Source: Candidatus Krumholzibacteriota bacterium (lineage in GTDB: Bacteria > Krumholzibacteriota > Krumholzibacteriia > Krumholzibacteriales > Krumholzibacteriaceae). Taken from it: DNA of 37,149 nucleotides. Position 1 is the stretch's first letter, and each line of letters begins with the position of its first letter. The notes beneath the pieces were generated by a model. The model saw only the letters and a program-made list of their open reading frames with translations. It was not told the origin of the DNA and made no database searches. A program made the translations under genes and the position numbers. Location of the stretch: NCBI GenBank assembly GCA_016926065.1, contig JAFGPI010000223.1, positions 1-37,149 of the forward strand, in the 5' to 3' direction. Shown here one piece after another: positions 17,387 through 25,808 of the stretch.

Positions 17387-17489
17387 GCAGGGTTGATTGA
17401 CATGGGCCCGTCCCATGACGATTCTTCAACCGCGCGGCAGATCAATAGAGAATGAATCGCCATGGGGACCGGAAACCATGGCGATTTTT
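17387..17489 (+). ncRNA. Structured leader RNA or attenuator upstream of lipoprotein gene
   Basis: About 100 nt from the predicted transcript start to the terminator. Hairpin P1 is GGTTGA (17391) with TCAACC (17426), enclosing CATGGG-CCCGT-CCCATG (17401-17417). Alternatively CCATGACGATTC (17413-17424) can pair with GAATCGCCATGG (17454-17465). That 12-bp helix has one A-C mismatch and would break both the inner hairpin and the terminator stem. The arrangement of anti-antiterminator, antiterminator and terminator is that of a riboswitch or protein-dependent attenuator. I recognise no known riboswitch class. A stand-alone small RNA is the alternative. Pairings were made by eye. Confidence 0.6.
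17456..17489 (+). terminator. Intrinsic terminator in leader
   Basis: ATCGCCATGG and CCATGGCGAT form a perfect 10-bp stem with a 10-base loop, followed by TTTTT (17485-17489). It lies about 60 bases before the lipoprotein start, so read-through is needed for that gene's expression from the promoter at 17352. Confidence 0.8.
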
Positions 17490-17493
17490 GTGA

Positions 17494-17531
17494 GGAACAA
17501 AAGGCCGGCCGATACCCGGTACACTTGTTCC
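17494..17531 (+). repeat. Inverted repeat just upstream of lipoprotein ribosome site
   Basis: GGAACAA (17494-17500) and TTGTTCC (17525-17531) form a perfect 7-bp stem around a GC-rich loop containing GGCCGGCC. It ends six bases before the SD GGGGAGG (17538-17544). It may stabilise the mRNA 5' end after terminator read-through or act as a second control point. Confidence 0.4.
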
Positions 17532-17550
17532 GGAAAAGGGGAGGAAGTGT

Positions 17551-17997
17551 ATGCGTAAAATCATCATTTCCTGTGCTGTTTTACTGTTTCTTCTAAATCT
17601 CGGTTGCTCTCGGGTTTCCATGGTGGAGAGAGAAAGCTTTCAGGCACCGGAAGCCCGGGAAGCGTACGTCAAGTCCCACCCGGACGGGGCGTATTGCCAG
17701 CATATCTGCAACGGGGAAATCGTCCGGGGAATGAACGGGCACGAGGTTCTCGCTTCCTGGGGATTACCCAATCTGTACCTGGTATCGGACAAGAAACCCG
17801 AAGAATATTGGGTTTATTACACCGCCGATATCAACGCCAACGCCATGCTGATCTACACCCTTACCTTCAACGATATGGATCAGCTGCATGATTGGGACAT
17901 CGACATCAAAAGGTTTGTCAACCAGGGCTTTGCCATGGAACCATCGAAGATATTGTCGAGCCTGAAGGAAGAAAGTTCCATTTCCCGCAAGCGCTAA
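17551..17997 (+). CDS. Small lipoprotein, BamE/SmpA-like
   Basis: The 148-residue protein has a lipoprotein signal peptide with lipobox LNLGC (Cys19). The mature part contains GEIVRGMNGHEVLASWGLPN, the helix-turn pattern of BamE/OmlA-type lipoproteins, followed by a strand EEYWVYY. That suggests a BamE-like fold attached to the outer or inner membrane. True BamE membership is not certain, since the family signature is short. The start has GGGGAGG six bases upstream. It appears monocistronic; lon has its own promoter at 18093. Its leader carries a strong promoter and terminator (see 17352-17489), so expression is probably conditional. Confidence 0.7.
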   Translation: MRKIIISCAVLLFLLNLGCSRVSMVERESFQAPEAREAYVKSHPDGAYCQHICNGEIVRGMNGHEVLASWGLPNLYLVSDKKPEEYWVYYTADINANAMLIYTLTFNDMDQLHDWDIDIKRFVNQGFAMEPSKILSSLKEESSISRKR

Positions 17998-18295
17998 CGG
18001 TTGTTGAACGAGCGCCCGGACGGCACTTCTAATTATTACTCGGCTCCAGGGGGGTAGGGCGTCGCCCTCCTATATCCATCGCACTTTTCAAATTGACTTA
18101 TAAGCCATCCTTCTCTATGCTGGTTAGCGGAGTTTGATATATTCAGACCGCGGTGTATCCCGCCCCGGTAAGGGGACCGTTAATCATAAGTATGGCTGCG
18201 CATTCGGGTGGACGGACTCGACCGGCGGCAAAGTTATTATCGGTTGACAGAAAGATATAAATAAAATTCTCTTTTCGGGCCGGAAAGGTTGAGGG
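17998..18295. other. Intergenic region upstream of lon
   Basis: The gap holds a short palindrome AGGGCG-T-CGCCCT near 18050, the promoter at 18093-18121, a small hairpin CCCC-ggta-GGGG near 18165, and a TTGACA at about 18244 without a good -10 partner. No coding potential was seen beyond a 22-codon ORF without a ribosome site. Confidence 0.5.
18093..18121 (+). promoter_or_regulatory. lon: Sigma70-type promoter for lon
   Basis: TTGACT and TATGCT are separated by 17 bases, giving a leader of about 170 nt before the lon ATG. I found no CIRCE element or clear sigma32-type box, so heat-shock control is not shown by the sequence. Confidence 0.5.
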
Positions 18296-20677
18296 ATGGT
18301 CGCCATCAAGGATAATCACGAGCTGTTGAAGAGAATCAAAAATGAACTGGCGGTAATTCCGATAAACGACGGCGTGGTATTTCCTTACATGCTGGTACCT
18401 CTGGTGCTGACCGATCCCAGCCTGATCCGCTTGGTGGAAGAGGTCCTGGAGGGAGAAAGGATAGTGGGGGTGTTCACTCAGATCGACCAGCAGGTGGCCA
18501 CTCCCGGAACGGAGGATCTCTATCCGGTCGGTTGCGCCATGCTGATACAGAAAATGGCCCGTTTCCCGGATAACCAGATACGCATTATCGGCCAGGGGCT
18601 GTCCCGCATCGGCATCAACTATTTTCTTTCCACCGAGCCCTACCTGCGGGCCAGCATAGAAATTATGGAGGAGCCGGAACGGCAGGACGACCGGGTCAAA
18701 GCACTGCTGCAGAATGTCGCCTCACTCTTCGTCAAGCTGGTCGATAAATCGGAGAGTTACCCCGAAGATTTGAAAAACGTAGTCTCGGATATCAAGAATC
18801 CCGGCCGCCTGGCCGACCTGCTGGCCTCCAATATAGACATGAACATTCCGGAACGCCAGTCCGCCCTGGAACTGCTCGATCCCGTCGAGAGACTGACCTA
18901 CGTCTACGAATTTCTCAACAATGAGCTGGAAATAGCCCGAATCGGGGAGAAGATACGCCGCGACGTGCACCAGGAAATGGACAAGGAACAAAAGGAGTAC
19001 TATCTGCGGCAGCAGATAAAAGCCATACAGAGGGAACTGGGCGACGGCGACTCCGAGGTGGAACTGGACGATCTGAAAGAGAAGATCGATGAGATCACCA
19101 TGCCCGATTATGTGCGCAAAACCGCCCTCAAGGAATGGAACCGTCTCGCCCGCATGTCCTCCGGCTCGGCTGAATATACGGTGACCAGGACCTATATCGA
19201 CTGGATTCTCGATCTTCCCTGGGAATACTCGACCGGGGATATCCTGGAGATGGACAAGGCAAAGAATGTTCTGAACCGGGAGCATTACGATCTGGAACAG
19301 GTAAAGGAGAGGATACTGGAATTCCTGTCGGTCAAGAAATTGAGAAAAGATACCAAAGGTTCCATCCTCTGTTTCACGGGACCTCCGGGTACCGGAAAAA
19401 CTTCGCTGGGGAAAAGCATCGCCTCGGCCCTGGGACGGCAGTTTGTGCGTATCTCCCTGGGGGGGATCAAGGATGAAGCGGAAATCCGTGGGCATCGGCG
19501 CACCTACATAGGAGCCTTGCCGGGGAGGATTATCCAGGGGATAAGGAGCGCGGGCACCAACAATCCGGTATTCATGCTGGATGAAATAGACAAGCTGGGA
19601 AACAGCTTCCAGGGCGATCCCTCGGCGGCCCTGCTGGAGGTGCTGGATCCAGAGCAGAATCACTCCTTCGAGGATCACTACCTCAATTTGCCCTTTGATC
19701 TCTCCCGGGTGATGTTCATAACCACCGCCAATATCCGGGAAAGCATACCCCCGCCTCTCTTGGACCGCATGGAGGTGCTGGAAATCCCCGGGTACATTAC
19801 CGATGAAAAAATCCAGATCGCCCGAAGGTTCCTGGTGCCCCGGCAATTGCGGGAAAACGGGATCAGTGAAAAGAAACTGGAAATAACCGAGGATGCCATC
19901 CAGGCCATAATAGACCGTTACACCCGCGAAGCCGGCGTCCGGAATCTGGAAAGGAAGATCGCCACCATCGCGCGAAAGGTGGCCAAGAAACTGGTGGAGG
20001 GTAAAAAGGGTCCATTCCGCGTATCTTCCCGGAACCTTAAAAGCTATCTGGGAACGAAAGATTTTCCCGACCAGGAGATGTTATCCCGTCCGGAAATAGG
20101 GGTTTCCACCGGAATGGCCAAAACTTCCTCCGGGGGAGTGATCCTGTTCGTGGAAGCCCTGGCCATGAAAGGGCGGGGAACGGTGAAGCTTACCGGTCAC
20201 CTGGGAGAGGTGATGAAGGAATCGGCTGAAGCGGCGGTGAGTTTTGTCCGGTCGCATTATTTCGATCAGCTGTGGGAGAAAAATTTCTTTGAAAATAACG
20301 ATATCCACCTGCATATTCCCGCAGGGGCCGTTCCCAAGGACGGACCCAGTGCCGGTATCGCCATCATTGCCTCCCTGGCTTCCCTGGCCATGCATAGAGA
20401 GGTAAGGAACGATCTGGCCATGACCGGGGAAATCACGTTGACCGGCAAGGTGCTTCCGGTGGGAGCGGTCAAAGAAAAGGTGATCGCCGCCCACCGGGCG
20501 GGGATCCGGGAAGTCATCCTGCCCGCGCCCAACCGTAAGGATCTGGAAGATATTCCTCCGGTCATCACAAAGGAAATGCGCTTCCGGTTCATAGAGAATG
20601 TGGAAGAGGGTATCTCCCTCGCCTTGATCCAGGAGGTTAAGAGGGAAAGGCCCAAGGCAGAAAGTAAATCGCCATGA
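18296..20677 (+). CDS. lon: ATP-dependent Lon protease
   Basis: At 793 residues it has full Lon length and domain order. The N-terminal substrate-binding domain (about 15-210) is followed by a coiled linker (about 215-260). The AAA+ module has Walker A GPPGTGKT (362-369) and Walker B VFMLDEIDK. The C-terminal peptidase has the catalytic dyad Ser685 in DGPSAG and Lys728 in VKEK. It degrades misfolded and regulatory proteins in the cytoplasm. The start has AAAGG seven bases upstream. Its stop overlaps the next gene, a GT9 glycosyltransferase, as ATGA, so lon is the first gene of a surface-glycan cluster. That neighbourhood is unusual for lon and may couple protein quality control to envelope assembly. 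No motif is missing. Confidence 0.97.
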   Translation: MVAIKDNHELLKRIKNELAVIPINDGVVFPYMLVPLVLTDPSLIRLVEEVLEGERIVGVFTQIDQQVATPGTEDLYPVGCAMLIQKMARFPDNQIRIIGQGLSRIGINYFLSTEPYLRASIEIMEEPERQDDRVKALLQNVASLFVKLVDKSESYPEDLKNVVSDIKNPGRLADLLASNIDMNIPERQSALELLDPVERLTYVYEFLNNELEIARIGEKIRRDVHQEMDKEQKEYYLRQQIKAIQRELGDGDSEVELDDLKEKIDEITMPDYVRKTALKEWNRLARMSSGSAEYTVTRTYIDWILDLPWEYSTGDILEMDKAKNVLNREHYDLEQVKERILEFLSVKKLRKDTKGSILCFTGPPGTGKTSLGKSIASALGRQFVRISLGGIKDEAEIRGHRRTYIGALPGRIIQGIRSAGTNNPVFMLDEIDKLGNSFQGDPSAALLEVLDPEQNHSFEDHYLNLPFDLSRVMFITTANIRESIPPPLLDRMEVLEIPGYITDEKIQIARRFLVPRQLRENGISEKKLEITEDAIQAIIDRYTREAGVRNLERKIATIARKVAKKLVEGKKGPFRVSSRNLKSYLGTKDFPDQEMLSRPEIGVSTGMAKTSSGGVILFVEALAMKGRGTVKLTGHLGEVMKESAEAAVSFVRSHYFDQLWEKNFFENNDIHLHIPAGAVPKDGPSAGIAIIASLASLAMHREVRNDLAMTGEITLTGKVLPVGAVKEKVIAAHRAGIREVILPAPNRKDLEDIPPVITKEMRFRFIENVEEGISLALIQEVKRERPKAESKSP

Positions 20678-21765
20678 CGGTATCAGGCAGTGATAAGAGT
20701 TTCAAATCCAAGTTACTCTCCACCTTCGTGGGAAGGATGAGAAAGGACAGGCAATTTTCCCTGCCCGGAGATATAACCGATTCCCGGCGGATCCTTTTCG
20801 TTGATTCCGGCGATGAGACCGATTTGCTTTTTGCCACCCCGGTTATCAACTGGTTTCACGACCAGTATCCACACATTAAGTCGACCTTGCTGGTGATCGG
20901 CAAGGATGCCGAGATCGCCAAAAGCATCCTCAAAATAAATACCCTCATAACCTATGAAAAAAAGCAAATGAAGCTATTCAAAGCCGATTATCTCGCCCTG
21001 GTGCGCAAGCTGAAGGGCCAGAAGATCGATACGCTGTTCCTGCTCAGCCCCCGCATGTCGTTGGAAAGACAGGTCCTGGCCCTGGCCTGCGGAGCCGTGA
21101 CCAGAATAGGATTTTCTCATCCCGGTTCCTTCCCCTTCATCAATTGCGAGATAAAAACCCGGGAGGGAAGATACGAGGGAGACCGGATGTTCGGACTGCT
21201 GGATTGCTTGGGCTTGAGGGGAGCGGGAATCAAACGGCGAATCCAGATTCCCGAATCCGACAGCCTGCACTCGCGCCAGCTCATCCATTTCAGAAAGCCG
21301 GAAAAGGGCAGAATCACCGTGGGAATAGATCCCGGCCGCAGCAAGAGCAGGCACAACGTGATACCCGAAATACTGGCCTATCTGGCCAACAACCTGGCCG
21401 GGCGGAGGAAAGTGAAGTTTTTAATACTGACCAATCCCTGGGACGAAAAGTTGATCAATAAATTTTCACTGGATCTGAAAAGTGAAATCATCGATCTGAT
21501 CCCCACGAATCCGGGAGAAACATTATCCTTGCTGGCGCAATGCGATCTTTTCCTTTCCGGCAACACCAATCTGTTTCATTTCGCTGTGGCCCTGAATGTT
21601 CCCACCGTGGGAATATTCACCAAATACGACGGCAGGGAGTGGATTCCCGATCATATTGCTAACGTCAAGATATTCAAGGGCACCAAAGGGGAAAGGCTGT
21701 CCCTGGGCAACTTCTTCACCCTGGTCGATGAGGTCCTGGCGGTGAGGGATAAAGTTCCCCTGTGA
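20674..21765 (+). CDS. GT9 family glycosyltransferase (heptosyltransferase-like)
   Basis: The 363-residue protein is a GT-B fold GT9-type enzyme. The N-terminal Rossmann half has ILFVDSGDETDLLFATPVI, where the usual GD motif is changed. The C-terminal half has LFLSGNTNLFHFAVALNVPTVGIF, the donor-binding signature in which GNDSG is replaced by GNTNL. It probably adds heptose or a related sugar to lipid A core or another lipid-linked glycan, but the altered motifs make the donor uncertain. It overlaps the lon stop by 4 nt. The flippase gene follows 29 nt downstream. Confidence 0.82.
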   Translation: MTVSGSDKSFKSKLLSTFVGRMRKDRQFSLPGDITDSRRILFVDSGDETDLLFATPVINWFHDQYPHIKSTLLVIGKDAEIAKSILKINTLITYEKKQMKLFKADYLALVRKLKGQKIDTLFLLSPRMSLERQVLALACGAVTRIGFSHPGSFPFINCEIKTREGRYEGDRMFGLLDCLGLRGAGIKRRIQIPESDSLHSRQLIHFRKPEKGRITVGIDPGRSKSRHNVIPEILAYLANNLAGRRKVKFLILTNPWDEKLINKFSLDLKSEIIDLIPTNPGETLSLLAQCDLFLSGNTNLFHFAVALNVPTVGIFTKYDGREWIPDHIANVKIFKGTKGERLSLGNFFTLVDEVLAVRDKVPL

Positions 21766-21794
21766 CGAGTTATTCCGGGAAGGTGTAATTACCG

Positions 21795-23651
21795 ATGCGC
21801 GATCGAGAAGCGGGCAGGATATATCTGAGATTGCTGAAATACCTTTTTCCTCACTGGAAGAACGCGATTATCCTTTTTGTCGCCACCACCATATTCGCTT
21901 CTCTGAGCGGAGTATCCCTGACCCTCATTCCTCCCTTTCTGAACATACTGTTCCGCTCCGAAAAGGCCACCGTGACCGCGGCGGCGGACCGGCAGGAAGA
22001 ATCGGTGCTGATTCCCGAAGCGATGGAGGAGCGGATCGATGATTTGAAATCCAGGTTCAAGAGCCTTATTTACGCGGGGAGCCCGGTGGAGAGGCTGGCC
22101 CGCTTCTGCGTGATATTCTTCCTGCTGATGTTCATCAAGAATATCTTCGGATACCTCAGTACCTACCTGACCATATATTTGGAGCAATCGATCCTGGCAA
22201 AAATCAGGAACGAGCTGTACGGAAAAATTCAGTTGCTTCCCCTGAGCTTTTTCGACCGGCAGAAAACCGGACACCTCATCTCCCGTATTACCAATGACGT
22301 GACCAGCCTACGCGGAGCAGTGGTGGGCAGCCTGGCCAGTATCGTGCGCAACAGCCTGATGACCCTGATCGCCATCACCATCATTTTTTACACTTCCTGG
22401 AAGTTGTCGCTCCTGACCATTATGCTGGTTCCCCTGAACATATTCCTGATATCTCTGATCAGCCGCAAGCTCCGAAAGGGAAGCATGCGGGCCCAGGAGA
22501 GGATGGCCGATATCACTTCCGTGCTGCAGGAAACTATTTCCGGAGTGAGGGTGGTAAAGGCTTTCGGTATGGAAGCCTTCGAGAAAAACAAGTTCGGCCG
22601 TTTCAACACCCGCTATTTCAGGGAGTTCATAAAAATGAGACGTTTCGCCGAACTGGCTTCTCCCACCAGCGAGACCCTGGGAATCCTGGCCAGCGTGATA
22701 ATACTCTGGTACGGGGGCAAGCTGGTTATCTCCAACCATCTGGATCCGGCCAACCTAATGATGTTTATCGGAGCGATGCTGTGGGTGGTCACTCCGATCA
22801 AGAACCTGAGCAAATTGAACAACGTGGTGCAGGAGGCCTTGGCCTGCGGGCACAGGATATTCCAAATACTGGACATCCCCACCGAAGCGGAACGTTCGGG
22901 GGAAATCGAGATCGATGCGCTTAGCGAAACCATAACTTTTGACCGGGTCTGTTTCAGCTACGAAAACGATATCCCCGTCCTGGTGGACGTCAGTCTGACC
23001 GTAAAACGGGGCGAAGTGGTCGCCCTGGTGGGACCCAGCGGTGCCGGAAAATCGACCCTGGCGGATCTCCTGCCCCGCTTCTACTCTCCCCGGTCGGGAA
23101 AGATATATATCGACGGCCGGGACATAGCCACCCTTAAACTTTCTTCGCTGCGGGACTTGATGGGTATCGTCACGCAGGAAACCATCCTCTTCAACGATAC
23201 GGTTTTCAACAATATAGCCTACGGCCGGGAGGAGTGTCCGGAGGAACAGGTGGTGCAGGCGGCCCGGGCCGCCAACGCCCATGAATTCATTACTTCGCTG
23301 GTGGATGGATACCATACGGTGATCGGGGACCGCGGCGTCCAGTTGTCGGGAGGACAGCGGCAGCGCCTCGCCATCGCCCGGGCGCTGTTGAAGAATCCGC
23401 AAATATTGATCCTGGACGAGGCCACCAGCTCCCTGGACGTGGAGAGCGAAGCCCTGGTGCAACAGGCCATCGACCGCCTGGTGCAGGGGCGGACCACCCT
23501 GGTGATCGCGCACCGGCTATCCACCATAAAAAACGCCGATACTATCGTCGTGGTCGAGAACGGGCGGATCCGGCAAATGGGCACGCATGAGGAGTTGATA
23601 GGTGAGGAAGGGATCTATCAAAAACTCTACCAGCTACAAATCAGGGTATGA
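21795..23651 (+). CDS. msbA: MsbA-type lipid exporter ABC transporter
   Basis: The 618-residue half-transporter has six membrane segments in the first 340 residues. An ATPase domain follows with Walker A GPSGAGKST (413-421), signature LSGGQRQR and Walker B ILILDEATSS. Length, order and setting among core-sugar transferases fit MsbA, which flips lipid A-core across the inner membrane. A related lipid-linked oligosaccharide flippase is the alternative. An insert between the first two membrane segments (about residues 55-100) is somewhat long. Its last 50 nt overlap the next gene. Confidence 0.85.
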   Translation: MRDREAGRIYLRLLKYLFPHWKNAIILFVATTIFASLSGVSLTLIPPFLNILFRSEKATVTAAADRQEESVLIPEAMEERIDDLKSRFKSLIYAGSPVERLARFCVIFFLLMFIKNIFGYLSTYLTIYLEQSILAKIRNELYGKIQLLPLSFFDRQKTGHLISRITNDVTSLRGAVVGSLASIVRNSLMTLIAITIIFYTSWKLSLLTIMLVPLNIFLISLISRKLRKGSMRAQERMADITSVLQETISGVRVVKAFGMEAFEKNKFGRFNTRYFREFIKMRRFAELASPTSETLGILASVIILWYGGKLVISNHLDPANLMMFIGAMLWVVTPIKNLSKLNNVVQEALACGHRIFQILDIPTEAERSGEIEIDALSETITFDRVCFSYENDIPVLVDVSLTVKRGEVVALVGPSGAGKSTLADLLPRFYSPRSGKIYIDGRDIATLKLSSLRDLMGIVTQETILFNDTVFNNIAYGREECPEEQVVQAARAANAHEFITSLVDGYHTVIGDRGVQLSGGQRQRLAIARALLKNPQILILDEATSSLDVESEALVQQAIDRLVQGRTTLVIAHRLSTIKNADTIVVVENGRIRQMGTHEELIGEEGIYQKLYQLQIRV

Positions 23652-24654
23652 TGAATTTCTGGTTCTGGCTCCCAACTGGCTGGGGGACGTCGTGATGGCA
23701 ACCCCCTTCCTTTCGGCGTTGCGAGATGCCTACCCGGAAAATAAAATCACCGTGTTTTGCCGGGGATACGTTTCCGCGCTGCTGTCGCGAAACCCCTTTT
23801 TCGATCGCCTGGTGAGCGGGGGAAAGAGGGGTGGATTTCTCCAGGACCTGGCCCTGCTGGGAAGGAGCCGCCCCCTCCGGAGGTATAAAGCTTGTTTTAT
23901 CCTGCCTCCCTCCCTGTCCTCGGCCCTGAAAGCGGTATTTTCGGGCGCGCGGGACCGGGTGGGATACGCCACCGACAACCGAAAGATTTTTCTTACCCAT
24001 TCCCTGAGCGCTTCCCTGTTGAAAAAAGACCACCTCTCGCGCAGTTACAAGCGCCTGTTGGATAATTACCGGGGGAGGGATGCGGAGGGGGAACTATCCG
24101 CGCCGGTGGTCGTCCCGCCGGCAGGCTGGGCCGAAACGGTCCGGGAAATGGTGGGAAGGGAGGATTATCTGGTGTTGGCCCCGGGCGCCACTTACGGATC
24201 GGCCAAAAGATGGCCCGCCGAGCGTTACGGAGCACTGTCCCGCCGCCTGAAAGAAAGGACCGGTTGGCGGGTGGTGATGACAGGATCGGAGGGAGAAAGA
24301 GATACCCTGGCCGCAATAGACTCACCGGCGGAAAACGATTCGCTTAACCTGGCCGGGAAATGCGACCTATCCCAATTGATCTCGATTCTCCGGGGAGCGA
24401 AAATCGTAATCGGGAACGATAGCGGGCCGGTGCATATAGCCGCCGCCCTGGGAATACCGACCCTGGCCATATTCGGTTCCACCAATCCCGCCTGGACCGC
24501 GCCCCGGGGGGAAAAAGTGGAAATCATGAAAAAAGATGTCGAATGCGCTCCCTGCTTCAAGCGGGAGTGTCCGGATGGCAGCGCCCGGTGCCTGCTGGAT
24601 ATCGAGGTGGAGGAAGTGTACCGGAGCGCGCTGCGTCTGGGCGGCTGCGCTTGA
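23602..24654 (+). CDS. waaF: Lipopolysaccharide heptosyltransferase II-like GT9 enzyme
   Basis: The 350-residue GT-B enzyme has LVLAPNWLGDVVMATPFLSAL at the start and GNDSGPVHIAAALGIPTLAIFGSTNP in the C-terminal half. A cysteine-bearing tail follows (CAPCFKRECPDG). All are typical of heptosyltransferase II. I kept the GTG at 23602, inside the msbA end, because AGGAG lies seven bases before it; no later ATG/GTG/TTG comes before the conserved first strand. The 50-nt overlap suggests translational coupling with msbA. Adding the second heptose of the LPS inner core is the family role; the exact acceptor is inferred. Confidence 0.85.
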   Translation: MRKGSIKNSTSYKSGYDEFLVLAPNWLGDVVMATPFLSALRDAYPENKITVFCRGYVSALLSRNPFFDRLVSGGKRGGFLQDLALLGRSRPLRRYKACFILPPSLSSALKAVFSGARDRVGYATDNRKIFLTHSLSASLLKKDHLSRSYKRLLDNYRGRDAEGELSAPVVVPPAGWAETVREMVGREDYLVLAPGATYGSAKRWPAERYGALSRRLKERTGWRVVMTGSEGERDTLAAIDSPAENDSLNLAGKCDLSQLISILRGAKIVIGNDSGPVHIAAALGIPTLAIFGSTNPAWTAPRGEKVEIMKKDVECAPCFKRECPDGSARCLLDIEVEEVYRSALRLGGCA

Positions 24655-24725
24655 TTTCACCCGGCGCGGCATTCAGGTAATAGGGGAGCGCCTCCCGCCG
24701 CCCAAATGAAAGGGGCCCGGAAGAA

Positions 24726-25763
24726 ATGATAATCGGAGCCATCCTTCCCCATCTGCTTCTTTTCGGCGGAGTGCGCCGTTACCTGGAACTGGGAAATCAA
24801 TTCGTGGGACGAGGGCATGAATTCATCATCTATACCCCGGCGGGGCGGACCTGCGAATGGCAGAAATTCGACGGCCGGATCGCGACCCTGGACGATCTGG
24901 ACAATTCGTTCCTGGATGTGATTATAACCGGATCTCCCGAATACACGGGATACCTGGAGAATAGCGCGGCCCGCCTAAAGATTTTCTACCTGCAGCTGGA
25001 GGACCTCGCCCGCGAAAGAGAGATCGTGAACTCGGGTAAATACCGGGTGATGGTCAACTCCTCGGGATTGCTGAGCAGGGTGCGCGAACGCTACGGCCGG
25101 GAACCTCTGCCGGGGATAGGAGGAATCAATCCGCGGTTGTTCCATCCTCTTGACGGCGAGGATGAGGCGGCCGCCGGGAGCGGGAGAGGCGCGGAAACAC
25201 CCTTCCGGATCATGTGCTACGGAAGGCTATCCCGGCCCCGCAAGGGCACCCGTTTCGTCATCCAGGCGGCCCGCTGGATGTACAACCATGGCTTTGATGT
25301 GGAACTTGATTTATTCGATTCGCGGGTATCGGAACGGGACGATCCCCGCCGGGGATTCGCTCCCGGCCTGCCGTTCCGTTATTATCTCGATTTGCCGCAG
25401 GACCGGATGGCGGCCATGTATGGCGCCGCATCCGTGTTCGTTTCGGTGGAACGGCGGGCCGGGTGGGCCAACACCGCGGCGGAAGCGGCGGCCTGCGGCC
25501 TACCGCTGGTCTGCACCGGGAGCGGCACCACCGACTTCGCCATCCCCGACCGGAGCGCGCTGGTACTGCGCACGCGGAATTCGTACGGAATAAGAAAGGC
25601 CTTGATCAAATTGTACCGGGATCCTGCACTGGCCGCGCGGCTGGGAGGAGAAGCCCGGAAGAGGATACTGGATTTTACTTGGGAAAAGGTAGCCGGGCGG
25701 ATGGAGGAAACCTTCCACCGGCTGTTGCGGGAAGAAGAAAGTGCCGGCGCGGACTCAAGGTGA
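24726..25763 (+). CDS. GT4 family glycosyltransferase
   Basis: The 345-residue GT-B glycosyltransferase has GGVRRYLELGNQFVGRGHE near the start. MCYGRLSRPRKGTRFVIQAA marks the beginning of the donor half, and EAAACGLPLVCTGSGTTDF is the EX7E-like donor site. An irregular central stretch (about 140-160, Glu/Asp/Ala/Gly-rich) joins the halves. It should transfer an activated sugar to a lipid-linked or core glycan; the donor is unknown. It lies in the plus-strand glycan cluster 71 bases after waaF, so it is probably in the same transcript. Confidence 0.85.
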   Translation: MIIGAILPHLLLFGGVRRYLELGNQFVGRGHEFIIYTPAGRTCEWQKFDGRIATLDDLDNSFLDVIITGSPEYTGYLENSAARLKIFYLQLEDLAREREIVNSGKYRVMVNSSGLLSRVRERYGREPLPGIGGINPRLFHPLDGEDEAAAGSGRGAETPFRIMCYGRLSRPRKGTRFVIQAARWMYNHGFDVELDLFDSRVSERDDPRRGFAPGLPFRYYLDLPQDRMAAMYGAASVFVSVERRAGWANTAAEAAACGLPLVCTGSGTTDFAIPDRSALVLRTRNSYGIRKALIKLYRDPALAARLGGEARKRILDFTWEKVAGRMEETFHRLLREEESAGADSR

Positions 25764-25808
25764 TTCAAGCCTTTCCGCCGTCCACCCCTTGTCCCGGGGA
25801 GGAGCAAA

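Noticed and set aside
17387-17489. c-di-GMP class I or preQ1 riboswitch in the lipoprotein leader
   Set aside because: The conserved aptamer motifs of these classes are absent, so only an unassigned attenuator is claimed.
18244-18272. TTGACA as a second lon promoter
   Set aside because: At 17-base spacing the -10 would be TTCTCT; TAAAAT lies only 12 bases away, so no functional pair is seen.
18722-19846. 374-residue minus-strand ORF opposite lon
   Set aside because: Antisense shadow of the highly conserved Lon coding sequence; composition His/Gln/Gly-rich without motifs.
22755-23513. 252-residue minus-strand ORF opposite the msbA ATPase domain
   Set aside because: Antisense shadow of the conserved ABC ATPase sequence.
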